This document shows, piece after piece, positions 1 through 8,346 of a DNA stretch of 63,897 nucleotides. A program made the position numbers and the translations under genes. The notes below the pieces were generated by a model. It did not search any database, was not told the DNA's origin, and saw only the letters and a program-made list of their open reading frames with translations. The DNA lies in contig JAJZLS010000067.1 of the NCBI GenBank assembly GCA_021803345.1, positions 1 to 63,897 of the forward strand. Reading direction: 5' to 3'. Numbering within the stretch: the first letter of the stretch is position 1; each line of letters starts with the position of its first letter. This stretch comes from Actinomycetes bacterium (GTDB taxonomy: Bacteria > Actinomycetota > Acidimicrobiia > Acidimicrobiales > Acidimicrobiaceae).

Positions 1-30
1 GGGTCACAGGACGCAGAGGGACACTGCAGC

Positions 31-47
31 AAAAGCCCATTAGGGCT
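31..47 (-). terminator. Possible weak rho-independent terminator
   Basis: On the minus strand a 5-bp stem (AGCCC/GGGCT) with a TAAT loop is followed by TTT. It could end transcripts running leftward from the epimerase gene. The stem and U-run are both short. Confidence 0.25.
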
Positions 48-74
48 GAGCACAGCGGCCCAGCGAAGCGTCAA

Positions 75-144
75 CTCTCTGAAGGGCTGGTGGCGTGAGC
101 TGCTGGTTCTTCATGAATCCTCTTCCTTTAGGGAGAGGAGAGGT
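75..144 (+). repeat. 70-bp repeat, copy A (IS200/IS605-like right-end relic?)
   Basis: These 70 bases are the exact reverse complement of 8240-8309. They include the hairpin CTCTTCC-TTTA-GGGAGAG (121-138) and run to GAGAGGT, where the group II intron begins. After the intron the sequence resumes with CAAA, as it does next to the intact copy. The hairpin followed by GAGGTCAA resembles right ends of IS200/IS605-family tnpB elements, where the 3' part of the omega RNA lies. That assignment is from memory of the family. No transposase gene is visible. On the opposite strand the repeat begins at the stop codon of the epimerase gene. Confidence 0.8.
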
Positions 145-1982
145 GTGCGCCCAGCATGGGCGCAATCTTGGAGGTGAAAGTCCTCCCGTGAGCTGACCAC
201 AGCGAGCGAAGTGAAACACAACTGCGCAAGGGTGACCGAGCGTGGGAAGGAAGTGTGGAGCGAATCTGTGAGCCGATGGACAAGAACCAGATATGAGGCG
301 TGGCCTATCAGGGCGAGCGGGCACATCGCCGCAAAGCTCTTGTGGTCAAGGAGAAGCTACGTAGATCTGGCGGTTGTACAGAGAAGGACTGCGTTCTTAC
401 CTGGGGAGATCTCGCTTTATGCCTGAAAGGGCAACGACCAAAAAGGTCGGAGTGAGAAGTCAGCAGAGGCCATATTAGCTGAGCAATCAGTGAAGGGCCG
501 AACGAGAAGGAGAGCTGGAAGTTATGACACTTGGAGGTGGGATGCATCAGATGCTCCGGGAAGCCGGGACGGGTCGAGGTAGGAACGGGTGAAGCCTGTA
601 GCTGATACGACCCGTGATGAAACACCTCCGGCGTGGAAACAACAAGAAGGCTTAGGACGGGGGAATCTGTTGGAACAGGTTCTCTCGGGTGAGAACATTG
701 CCAAGGCGTGGAAACGCGTCAAAGCCAATAAAGGAAGTGCTGGGGTCGATGGACTTTCGATCGAGCAAACCTTCGATTACCTAAAAGATCACTGGCCCAA
801 GATTCGCTCTGAGATCAGAAGCGGCACTTATCGGCCTCAGGCCGTACGCCGTGTTGAGATCTCAAAGCCAACAGGTGGCAAGCGTATATTAGGTATTCCA
901 ACGGTAGTTGATCGATTGATCCAACAGGCCCTGCTGCAAGTTCTGCAACCACTGATCGATCCGACATTCTCTGAGTTCAGTTACGGCTTCCGTCCGGGCC
1001 GAAGTGCACATGATGCTGTGCGAAAAGCACATCAGTACCTGCAGGAAGGCTACCAGATAGTTGTCGATATTGACCTGGAGAAGTTCTTCGATACGATAAA
1101 CCATGACATCCTGATGGACCGGCTTGCTAAACGTATTGCCGATAAAGCCATACTACGGCTGATTCGGAGGTACCTGCAAGCAGGAGTCATGATAAATGGG
1201 GTGGTAACGCAACACTCAGAAGGAGCCAACCAAGGCGGACCTCTGTCGCCGCTACTTGCGAATGTGCTGCTCGATGAAGTAGATAAAGAGCTGGAGCGGC
1301 GGGGCCATAAATTCTCCAGATATGGTGATGACTGTAATATCTATGTGCGCAGTCAGAAGGCTGGAGAGCGTGTGCTTCGTTCTCTTAGAAAGCTGTATAC
1401 AAAGCTGCACCTTCGGGTGAATGAGACGAAAACCAAAGTGGGAACAGTCTTTGGCCGTAAATTCTTGGGCTACTGCTTTAGGCGGTGGAAAGGAAATACG
1501 GTGAAGATCGCTGTTGCTCCCAAGGCGCTCGCCACATTCAAGCAGCGTATACGGCTCATCACACGCCGTGTCGGTGGGCGTAGCATGAACCAAGTTGCTG
1601 AAGAACTACGGCAATATCTGCCTGGGTGGAAGGCTTACTTCTCCCTGGCGCAGACGCCCAGCACATTCAGAGATCTGGACTCATGGATACGCCGTCGTCT
1701 CAGGGCGATCCAACTCAAGCACTGGCGACGAGGACCTACTATGTACCACGGCCTACGTCGTCTCGGTGCTACCCATGAGCTGGCCGCTTTGGCGACGGGA
1801 ATAGGCAATCGCTGGTGGCACTGCAGCCGAACGGGTGTCCAGATGGTCCTCACGGTGAAATACTTCGACAGCATAGGCATTCCCAAACTCACATGACCTC
1901 AACTTTTCGAACCGCCCGGTGCGGACCCGCATGCCGGGTGGTGTGGCAGGGGTGCAGCCGTCAGGCTGCCCCCTATGCCGAT
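145..1982 (+). mobile_element. Group II intron, complete, with internal maturase ORF
   Basis: The 5' end GTGCGCCCAGCATGGGCGC (145-163) fits the GUGYG start of bacterial group II introns. Domain V lies near 1911-1943, with pairing arms ACC-CCCGG and CCGGG-GGT and a TGCG/CGCA tip. Domain VI follows (about 1945-1982) with a GCAGCC/GGCTGC stem, an unpaired A in CCTATGCC and the 3' end GAT. The uninterrupted repeat copy at 8240-8309 supplies an empty site: joining 144 to 1983 gives GAGGT-CAAA, and the empty copy reads GAGGT-CAAA. The insertion point directly follows a hairpin. On the minus strand it splits the TGA stop of the epimerase gene, but the intron's last base recreates the codon. Confidence 0.92.
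589..1896 (+). CDS. ltrA: Group II intron reverse transcriptase/maturase
   Basis: A 435-residue intron-encoded protein lying in intron domain IV. The N-terminal two thirds are a reverse transcriptase. Visible motifs are the KPTGGKRILGIPTV block, FSYGFRPGRSAHDAV, DIDLEKFFDTINHD with catalytic Asp, NQGGPLSPLLANVLL and the catalytic YGDD (YADD is the commoner form). The C-terminal maturase X domain (GWKAYFSLAQTPSTFRDLD onward) ends without an HNH endonuclease, as in many bacterial maturases. It would bind its own intron RNA, assist splicing and prime reverse transcription at the target. The start is GTG with AGGAAC upstream. The frame is intact, so the intron may still be mobile. Confidence 0.95.
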   Translation: MKPVADTTRDETPPAWKQQEGLGRGNLLEQVLSGENIAKAWKRVKANKGSAGVDGLSIEQTFDYLKDHWPKIRSEIRSGTYRPQAVRRVEISKPTGGKRILGIPTVVDRLIQQALLQVLQPLIDPTFSEFSYGFRPGRSAHDAVRKAHQYLQEGYQIVVDIDLEKFFDTINHDILMDRLAKRIADKAILRLIRRYLQAGVMINGVVTQHSEGANQGGPLSPLLANVLLDEVDKELERRGHKFSRYGDDCNIYVRSQKAGERVLRSLRKLYTKLHLRVNETKTKVGTVFGRKFLGYCFRRWKGNTVKIAVAPKALATFKQRIRLITRRVGGRSMNQVAEELRQYLPGWKAYFSLAQTPSTFRDLDSWIRRRLRAIQLKHWRRGPTMYHGLRRLGATHELAALATGIGNRWWHCSRTGVQMVLTVKYFDSIGIPKLT

Positions 1983-2905
1983 CAAAATGGTTTTGCGAGC
2001 TTGGCTCCCCATTTACCGGTAAAAGTGTCACCCGGGTTCAACCTGACAAGGTCTTCTCCGCTCTTGAAAGCGTTAGGAGGACAGGTCATTGGTTCAGCCC
2101 CAAGTCCATGTCTTCTCCGACTTGGACTCAGGGTGTCGCCAGTGTACATTTCAATCAGTTTGTAGCTTTCGTCCACCCAAATCTCAGCGCTGTGTCCATC
2201 AGGTCCAAGCAGCTTGATCCAGGCTTTTCCGTCCCGGTCCCTGGCAAGGTCGGTAAAGGGATAGTCAAGAGACTGCTGATTTAGTTTTTTCCCCTCCCGA
2301 AAATCGAACTCGCTACCAAAAACCGGTTCGGAACCGCGTGGAAGCTGACGGGGGTTATCGGTGAGGATCCTTGTGTCGGCATCGAGAGTGACGACGCAGT
2401 CGTCAATGAGACCATTTCCTGGGGAGAGATATGGATGTTGTCCAGCGCCAAAGGGACAGGCCGTCTTTCCCAGATTTTCGGCTTTGATGGCAACGGTCAG
2501 CCCTTCGTCACTAAGGGAGTACGTGACGCTTATTTCGAGGGTGAATGGGTATCCTGATCTGGGGTGGATACGTATTGCCATTGTCAGGTGATTGTCTGTT
2601 TGCTCAATAAGATTCCAGGCCTGCCAGCGAAGAAATCCGTGAATGGCGTTATTTTTTGCAGGTTCAGTTATATCTACCTGGTACTGATTTCCATCAAAGC
2701 TGTACTTTCCATCCTCGAGGCGGTTTGGCCAGGGCATTAGTGGGGTGCCGTGTGCCCCGTCGCACATCGCTTCCACGGGGTAAGATTCGAGCACTTCCCG
2801 TTGGCCAACTCTGTATTCTCTAATCCCTCCTCCAACTTCAACAATGGTTGCGCTCTGATCCTGGAAGTCGATTTGATACTGGTTGCCGGAAGGGTAAATT
2901 GTCAT
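1982..2905 (-). CDS. Aldose 1-epimerase family protein
   Basis: A 307-residue galactose mutarotase-like protein that would interconvert alpha and beta anomers of a sugar in the cytoplasm. Family landmarks are PWPNRLEDGKY (substrate Arg), NAIHGFLRW with the first catalytic His, GAGQHPYLS with the second His, and GLGAEPMTCPPNAF with the catalytic Glu near the C-terminus. The length fits the family, so the C-terminus is probably complete. ATG is preceded by AAAAAGG. The TGA stop sits at the group II intron junction and is preserved by it. It has no obvious operon partner, and the exact sugar cannot be told. Confidence 0.85.
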   Translation of the reverse strand: MTIYPSGNQYQIDFQDQSATIVEVGGGIREYRVGQREVLESYPVEAMCDGAHGTPLMPWPNRLEDGKYSFDGNQYQVDITEPAKNNAIHGFLRWQAWNLIEQTDNHLTMAIRIHPRSGYPFTLEISVTYSLSDEGLTVAIKAENLGKTACPFGAGQHPYLSPGNGLIDDCVVTLDADTRILTDNPRQLPRGSEPVFGSEFDFREGKKLNQQSLDYPFTDLARDRDGKAWIKLLGPDGHSAEIWVDESYKLIEMYTGDTLSPSRRRHGLGAEPMTCPPNAFKSGEDLVRLNPGDTFTGKWGAKLAKPF

Positions 2906-3142
2906 AAATGCCTTTTTATGTTTGCTTTTGTTACATTATTGCAGGTATTAAAGACTTTTGCAGAGCGCAATGGTTTCTTCAAGTTTTTGAAGAAACCTGC
3001 TGAATCTCTGGGTCAGCTTTGTGAATAAGATAAATGGAACTGGCCCAAGCCTTCTTACTGTGTGGGAGAACTGAGTACTGGTCCATATTACAAGTCCTGT
3101 TTCTTCCAAAACTACTCATTAATATCCTGGATACTTCTGAAA

Positions 3143-4681
3143 ATGGATACTAATATCCCTGTTTCTTTCACAGAGCAAAGTATGATTGATACTAAACTCA
3201 GGGGAGGTGAGGACGTGGCTGAGACGCTTTTGTTTGCCAGAGATTACCCGGCAGCGACTCTTTCCCGGATGGTGAAAGAGGGCAGGCTGATTCGCCTTTC
3301 GAGAGGGGTTTATATATCCTCTCATCAGGATCCGTCGATAATGGTGATGCGATATTGGCGGGCAATCGTTGGCTACTTGGTTCCTGGTGGGGTTATCACC
3401 GATCGTTCAGCTGTAACCGGCGGTCTGGTTGACGGCGTACTTTTCCTTGCTCATCGGGGCAAGCCCAAGATAATCAGGCTTCCTTCACTTGAAGTAGTGG
3501 TCCGCTCCGGTTCGAGAGCACAACCAGATGACATACCCCTGCCAGGCGGACTTTATCAGGCCTCAAGGCAGCGGGCATTGCTGGAAAACTCCATCCCAAG
3601 TAGGAGTACGAGGTATCACGTTCGACGCACTTTAGATCAGGGAGAGTTGGACAGTTGGATCGACAAATTGACTTATCTGGAAGGTGCAGAACGGATCAGG
3701 AATTATCAGAAGTCCCTCCGGCAACTTGCGGAAAAACTTGAAATATCGTTTCAAAATGTGGAGCGCCTGGAGGCATCGATATCATCTGCCCTTGGAGACT
3801 CTTTAGTGAAGACAAAGTCTCAAGCGCTGGATGCAAGGCAAAAGGGGATTCCATACGATCCGGACAGAGTAAGGCGCTTTGAGATTCTGACATATGGGTT
3901 GAGCACTGTTGGTGCCAGCCAGAGCCATCCGGCTAAATTCGACGATAGAAGATGGCTCAGTCTTCCTTTCTTTGAAGCTTATTTTTCCAATTATATCGAA
4001 GGCACCGAATTCACAATTGATGAAGCATTGGACGTCGTATATGAGAACAAGATTCCGCCCGGGCGTCCTCAGGATAGCCACGATTTGGCAGGTACTTTCC
4101 AGCTGGTCAGCGACAAAGTGGAAATGTCCAGGATTGCCAGTTCAGATCCTGAGTTCGTGGAGATTCTCCGCCATCGTCACCAGGTTATTATGGGTGGACG
4201 CAGGGATATAAATCCCGGAATGTTCAAGAGGATCCAAAATCGGGTTGGACAATCCCTATTCGTGGCACCTGACCTGGTGGAGGGAACCCTACGGGCAGGA
4301 TATCATCTGCTTGAACAGCTCGAATCACCGTGGTGCAGAGCCGTGATGGTTATGTTTTTGGTGTCGGAGGTTCATCCATTTGATGATGGAAATGGCAGAC
4401 TTGCCAGGATAATGATGAACTCAGAACTTGTGGCTAAAGATGAGGGGCGGATCATCATACCTACGGTATTCCGGGATGATTATATAGGTGCTTTGCGCCG
4501 TCTAACCAGGCAGGATGATCCAAGTGTGCTGATAAAAGTCCTCAGGTTTGCCCATGATTTCACTTTCGCAATTGACTACAGTGATATATCGACTGCAGTG
4601 ACTCAGCTCAGCGAGACAAATGCGTTTGACGAACCGGAAAGCCCTCGAAGGCTGATTTTGCCTAAGGCGGTCTTCGGTTAG
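3143..4681 (+). CDS. AbiEi-like winged-helix domain fused to Fic domain
   Basis: The N-terminal part (about residues 14-160) resembles the type IV antitoxin AbiEi: a winged helix with ATLSRMVKEGRLIRLSRGVY, then a TDRSAVTGG segment. The C-terminal part is a Fic AMP-transferase with a complete core, HPFDDGNGRLAR (His about 411). A class II inhibitory motif SNYIEG (about 282-287) matches (S/T)xxxE(G/N). Fic enzymes usually transfer AMP from ATP to target hydroxyls, and the motif would hold the enzyme in check. Toxin-like activity and DNA-binding autoregulation might be in one chain. The start is uncertain: GTG 3062, ATG 3143 and ATG 3182 are in frame and none has a strong ribosome site. No separate antitoxin gene is adjacent. 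Confidence 0.8.
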   Translation: MDTNIPVSFTEQSMIDTKLRGGEDVAETLLFARDYPAATLSRMVKEGRLIRLSRGVYISSHQDPSIMVMRYWRAIVGYLVPGGVITDRSAVTGGLVDGVLFLAHRGKPKIIRLPSLEVVVRSGSRAQPDDIPLPGGLYQASRQRALLENSIPSRSTRYHVRRTLDQGELDSWIDKLTYLEGAERIRNYQKSLRQLAEKLEISFQNVERLEASISSALGDSLVKTKSQALDARQKGIPYDPDRVRRFEILTYGLSTVGASQSHPAKFDDRRWLSLPFFEAYFSNYIEGTEFTIDEALDVVYENKIPPGRPQDSHDLAGTFQLVSDKVEMSRIASSDPEFVEILRHRHQVIMGGRRDINPGMFKRIQNRVGQSLFVAPDLVEGTLRAGYHLLEQLESPWCRAVMVMFLVSEVHPFDDGNGRLARIMMNSELVAKDEGRIIIPTVFRDDYIGALRRLTRQDDPSVLIKVLRFAHDFTFAIDYSDISTAVTQLSETNAFDEPESPRRLILPKAVFG

Positions 4682-5036
4682 TACATCCGTAGGAGAAGAC
4701 GACGCGAATTCTGAGTCTAGGTCGAATCCGTCAGGTCATGAAGCGGGATAGATGAGTTTCAAAATGCGGTGGATCTGGATAAATAGTCGGGATCTCTTGT
4801 TGTATCAAAATTGCCTGTAGTTAGCTCCATTTCGTTTCGGGTGAAAGTGATTCGCCGGAGTTGGCGGAAATTCATGCTTTTAGCAAGTTTTGTTCATTTT
4901 CCATGCCGAGATGTTTATTGGTAAGAAAGATTTGAATTATTAACATTTCATGTAAGCTTTCTGTGAAAAGGATAAGTAATCCACATTGCTGATTTGGTTT
5001 TAGGGAAGTTAGTTCTGTTGTCAAATACTTTGATTT
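4682..5036. other. Intergenic, no gene recognised
   Basis: AT-rich spacer between the Fic fusion gene and the ABC transporter operon. I see no operator palindrome of the TGGAA-N5-TTCCA type, no RNA gene and no convincing promoter. Confidence 0.5.
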
Positions 5037-5891
5037 ATGGGGTTTCAGTTGGCGCGCTCTGACAATAAATCCGAATTCGTTTCCAACCTGAATAAGGAAA
5101 CTGCTAACCATATAGGTGCCCAGAAGCTGTCAAAAGTTTTTCTTGGTGGCGGTGGTGAAAATGTTCTGGCCCTGAGCGACGTAAATCTTGTGATAGAAGA
5201 AGGAACCTTTGTTTCCCTTATTGGACCTTCCGGTTGTGGGAAGTCCACTTTGCTGCGGATACTTGGAGGGCTGGATACTCCCAGTACCGGCCAGGTTTTT
5301 GGTTGTTCTGACGTGATAACCAGTAGCGGCAGGCCGCTAAAGAGTGCATTCCTGTTTCAGGAGTATGGGCTTTTCCCCTGGCTTAGTGCTATAGATAATG
5401 TGGCTTTTGGTCTAAAGATGGCAAAGGTGCCCAAAGCTGAGCGTATAGAACGCTCAAGGGCCTGGCTTTCAAGGGTTGGACTTTCAGGATTTGAAAAGAC
5501 ATATCCGGAACAACTTTCAGGAGGGATGCGCCAGCGTCTCTCTTTGGCCAGAGCTTTTGTGACAGAGCCCGATGTGGTTTTTATGGATGAACCGCTTGGT
5601 GCGGTAGATCCTCAGACCAGACTGCTTCTTCAAGAGGATCTGATTCGTCTTTGGGAGGAGACCCGAAAGACGGTGCTGTTAGTAACGCACTCATTAGATG
5701 AGGCGTTGCTGCTTGGGGATCGGGTAGTAGTAATGACCGCCAGACCCGGACGGATAAAGCTTGATCTGAAGGTGGATCTGCCAAGGCCCAGGAATGTCGC
5801 TATTACCTCTGAGGTTGGTTTTAGTGAATTGAGGACCATGCTCTGGGACAATCTTCGTGACGAGGTTGAACAGTCTCTGGAGTTTTCCTGA
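5037..5891 (+). CDS. ABC transporter ATPase, SsuB/TauB type
   Basis: A 284-residue nucleotide-binding subunit of a nitrate/sulfonate/taurine-type importer. It has Walker A GPSGCGKST, a Q-loop FLFQEYGLFPW, signature LSGGMRQRLSLARA, Walker B VVFMDEPLGAVD and the H-loop VTHSLDEAL. It should energise the membrane subunit encoded next, and its TGA stop overlaps that ATG by one base. A permease, an FAD-oxidoreductase fragment and a lipoprotein receptor follow in the same direction, so this is one import operon. The sequence cannot tell the substrate. Unlike several other transporters here, no TGGAA-N5-TTCCA palindrome lies upstream. Confidence 0.9.
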   Translation: MGFQLARSDNKSEFVSNLNKETANHIGAQKLSKVFLGGGGENVLALSDVNLVIEEGTFVSLIGPSGCGKSTLLRILGGLDTPSTGQVFGCSDVITSSGRPLKSAFLFQEYGLFPWLSAIDNVAFGLKMAKVPKAERIERSRAWLSRVGLSGFEKTYPEQLSGGMRQRLSLARAFVTEPDVVFMDEPLGAVDPQTRLLLQEDLIRLWEETRKTVLLVTHSLDEALLLGDRVVVMTARPGRIKLDLKVDLPRPRNVAITSEVGFSELRTMLWDNLRDEVEQSLEFS

Positions 5892-6754
5892 TGGCAACCA
5901 CGCCTATGGCAGCAGTTGATGAAAATGGTCAAAGTGAGACTGGTGCCGTCGTGGCTGAGGCGATTTCGAAGCTTCGCAGGAAAGAGCGGGTCCGTCGGCG
6001 AATGGATCTGGTGCTCAGCGTTGGAACCCCAATTGTGCTAATCATTTTGTGGCAAGTCTCTGCAGATGCGCACTTTATTGACCCAAGGATTTTCACTCCA
6101 CCGACTCAGATCATAAGGGCTGCCCGGCAGCTGATTTCAAAGGGCATATTGCAAAAAGACATCGGCTTTACTCTGGCCAGACTGCTTGTTGGTTATGTAA
6201 TAGGGGTTATATCCGGTGTAATTGTAGGTTTGATACTTGGACTGGTAAGACCTCTTCGTTCTGCGTTTTCCCCACTATTTGCTGCACTCTATGCCGTGCC
6301 TCAGATTGCTCTTTTGCCTTTACTTCTTGTAATTTTTGGGATAGGGGAGACTCCCAAGATTTTGACTGTGGTCGCAGTAACTTTCTTTGTGCTGGAGATA
6401 AACGCACTTGCAGCGGTCAGAAATTTCGATCCCCGCCTGATCGAATCCGGTAAAGCATTTGGTGCCCATAAATTCAAATTATTCAGACATGTGATCCTCC
6501 CGGGGTCATTGCCGTCAATCTTTACCGGTCTTAGGGTATCCATAGCGCTTGGTCTGGTAGTGATCACCGCTACCGAGTTCGTTGCTTCTAACAACGGTCT
6601 TGGGTTTCTGGTATGGAACTCCTGGCAGCTGTTTCAGCCCGATCAGATGTACGTGGGTCTTGTTACAATCGCTCTGGTTGGAGTGATCCTTACAGGGATT
6701 ATTGTGCTGATCGAAAGGCTTTCGCTTCCATGGCTGGTAAGGCGGAAGCGATGA
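5891..6754 (+). CDS. ABC transporter permease, SsuC/TauC type
   Basis: A 287-residue inner-membrane subunit of the same importer. After a basic cytoplasmic N-terminus (KLRRKERVRRRMD) come about six hydrophobic segments. An EAA-type loop is visible around RLIESGKAFGAHKFKLFRHVILPGSLP (split by a Pro/Gly pair), the docking site for the ATPase. The frame starts in a TGATG overlap with the ATPase gene and ends in an ATGA overlap with the next small ORF, so all three should be translationally coupled. Confidence 0.9.
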   Translation: MATTPMAAVDENGQSETGAVVAEAISKLRRKERVRRRMDLVLSVGTPIVLIILWQVSADAHFIDPRIFTPPTQIIRAARQLISKGILQKDIGFTLARLLVGYVIGVISGVIVGLILGLVRPLRSAFSPLFAALYAVPQIALLPLLLVIFGIGETPKILTVVAVTFFVLEINALAAVRNFDPRLIESGKAFGAHKFKLFRHVILPGSLPSIFTGLRVSIALGLVVITATEFVASNNGLGFLVWNSWQLFQPDQMYVGLVTIALVGVILTGIIVLIERLSLPWLVRRKR

Positions 6755-7065
6755 AGAACAACAAGTTGAAACACTGCGTGGGGTTCCCCCGTAGTGATGG
6801 CGCCGGTGTCTATGAATCAGTTGGAGGTCCAGACTGGTATGGGATTGCTTACGAGGCTTTGTTCACTGTATCTGTCGAACACCCCAATTTAGTAGGTAGG
6901 AATATTGGCGCAGATGGTGAAGCATATGCCCTGTTTATGGTGGTGGGAACGTCATTTGCGACGGGACAGGCGGCTGGGGTAAGTGCCGCTCTATGGGCTG
7001 AATCTAAAAGTCACGATCCAGAGAAGGTTCACTCGGTTCTAGAAAAGCAAGGAGCTGCACTATAG
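6751..7065 (+). pseudogene. C-terminal fragment of an FAD-dependent oxidoreductase
   Basis: A 104-residue ORF whose second half matches the C-terminal end of FAD-dependent oxidoreductases: GRNIGADGEAY, then GTSFATGQAAGVSAALWAE and an EKQGAAL tail. In that family this end follows some 350 residues carrying the dinucleotide-binding fold, which are absent here. Compared with the usual NLLVAGRNIGAD the text reads NLVGRNIGAD, a two-residue shortening. The ATG overlaps the permease stop (ATGA), so the piece is still coupled to the transporter operon. It is most likely a decayed gene. A retained function as a small subunit cannot be excluded. Confidence 0.65.
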
Positions 7066-7194
7066 GTTTAGACACACTCGGTCAAAATTATAACTTTCTA
7101 GGCCTCTGCCTATGGGTGAATGGTGTTACCAACCCCGAAAACAACCGTTTTTAGTTTCAGATAAATGTTTTGAATAATTTCCAAAGGAGAAAAT

Positions 7195-8235
7195 ATGAAA
7201 TTCCCCCGAAAAGGCCGTACAGCTGCTGCCGTGCTTGCGATTTCGTCGCTGGTTCTGGCAGCTTGCGGTTCAAGTTCAACAAGCTCGACTTCATCAAACA
7301 AATCTGCTTCGGCTACTTCGACGACCTCAAAGACGCTTACTCCGGTGACGGTGGCTTACATACCGCTCTCTCTTTTTGAGCCACTCTTTATTGCGATGCA
7401 CGATGGTTACTTTACCCAGCATGGAATTGCGGTTCACTTGACTGTGGTCCCATCTGGTCAGAGTGCCACCACCCTGGCAGCCACTAATAAGGTTCAGGTG
7501 GTTCTCGGTGGTTTTTCCGCCGGCATGTTCAATGCAATCAACCAGGGACTTGATTTCAAAGTGGTCGGTTCAATGGCTGAAGAGGCTCCAGGCACTCCTG
7601 CCAATGGGCTTGTGGTCGCCAGTTCTCTGGCAAGTAAAGTAACAAATGCAGGTGGGCTTAAGGGTATGAAGATTGCGGTATCCGGAGGTGCGGGTTCAAC
7701 CGGCGCTTACCTGGTGTCTCAGGCACTTGCGCCTTATCACCTGACACTGAAGGATGTGACTCTGGTCAACCTGGCATTTCCGGAAATGGAAAGCGCCTTG
7801 AAGTCGGGTGCAGTCGCAGCTGCATATCCTCCGGCACCGTTTTTGGGTGCAATTATAAAGGACAATGTTGGGAAACTTCTGACCGGAGCTCCTGTTGGTG
7901 TCGCGGCAACCGGTGTCATCTATGGTGGTGCTTTTGCCAAGACCAAGACCGCCCAGGAGTTTTTTGATGCTTTGGTCGAGGCCTCAAAGCAGCTCCAGGG
8001 AAATAACACCGACTCTGCTCTTAACCTGGGGATTGTGGCTGCCGCTACTGGCCAGAAGCTAAGCCTTCTTGAGTCGGAGCCACCAAACGTATTTAGTCCT
8101 GACCTGGCCCCTCCCACCAAGACGCTTCAATCAATGCAGAAGGTCTTTCTGGCTAATCACAACTTGGACTATTCAAGTTTGATTCCAGCGTCTAAATACA
8201 TCGATTCTACGTTTTCAACTAACGCAGGTAAGTAG
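7195..8235 (+). CDS. ABC substrate-binding lipoprotein, SsuA/NMT1 type
   Basis: A 346-residue extracytoplasmic receptor. It has a signal peptide with lipobox LAAC (Cys24), then a Ser/Thr-rich linker and an NMT1/SsuA-like fold. TPVTVAYIPLSLFEPLFIA opens lobe 1, followed by HDGYFTQHGIAVHL and TLAATNKVQVVLGG. It should capture the ligand at the membrane face and hand it to the permease encoded just upstream. The ATG has a strong ribosome site (AAAGGAG, 7 bases upstream). The TAG stop is followed at once by repeat copy B. The ligand is unknown; family members bind sulfonates, nitrate, pyrimidine precursors or aromatic acids. Confidence 0.9.
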   Translation: MKFPRKGRTAAAVLAISSLVLAACGSSSTSSTSSNKSASATSTTSKTLTPVTVAYIPLSLFEPLFIAMHDGYFTQHGIAVHLTVVPSGQSATTLAATNKVQVVLGGFSAGMFNAINQGLDFKVVGSMAEEAPGTPANGLVVASSLASKVTNAGGLKGMKIAVSGGAGSTGAYLVSQALAPYHLTLKDVTLVNLAFPEMESALKSGAVAAAYPPAPFLGAIIKDNVGKLLTGAPVGVAATGVIYGGAFAKTKTAQEFFDALVEASKQLQGNNTDSALNLGIVAAATGQKLSLLESEPPNVFSPDLAPPTKTLQSMQKVFLANHNLDYSSLIPASKYIDSTFSTNAGK

Positions 8236-8239
8236 TTTG

Positions 8240-8309
8240 ACCTCTCCTCTCCCTAAAGGAAGAGGATTCATGAAGAACCAGCAGCTCACGCCACCAGCCC
8301 TTCAGAGAG
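8240..8309 (-). repeat. 70-bp repeat, copy B (uninterrupted)
   Basis: Exact inverted copy of 75-144 without the intron, lying directly after the stop of the upstream lipoprotein gene. The flanking bases TTTGA are shared with the other copy, so identity extends a few bases beyond the 70. It marks the empty target site of the group II intron. A 10-bp direct repeat, GTAAGTAGTT, lies on either side of it (8228-8237 and 8321-8330). Confidence 0.9.
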
Positions 8310-8346
8310 GTAACAAATAAGTAAGTAGTTCAACCAAGTAATAGGT

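Noticed and set aside
1-74. 3' end of a tnpB gene entering from the left
   Set aside because: Two frames are open in part, but too little is present to match a TnpB C-terminus. The idea is kept only as an inference in the repeat finding.
40-326. Minus-strand ORFs across the left edge
   Set aside because: They run through intron domain I RNA and the repeat and encode nothing recognisable.
7066-7194. Riboswitch in the leader of the first receptor gene
   Set aside because: The segment has some pairing potential but none of the conserved cores I know, for example that of the TPP element.
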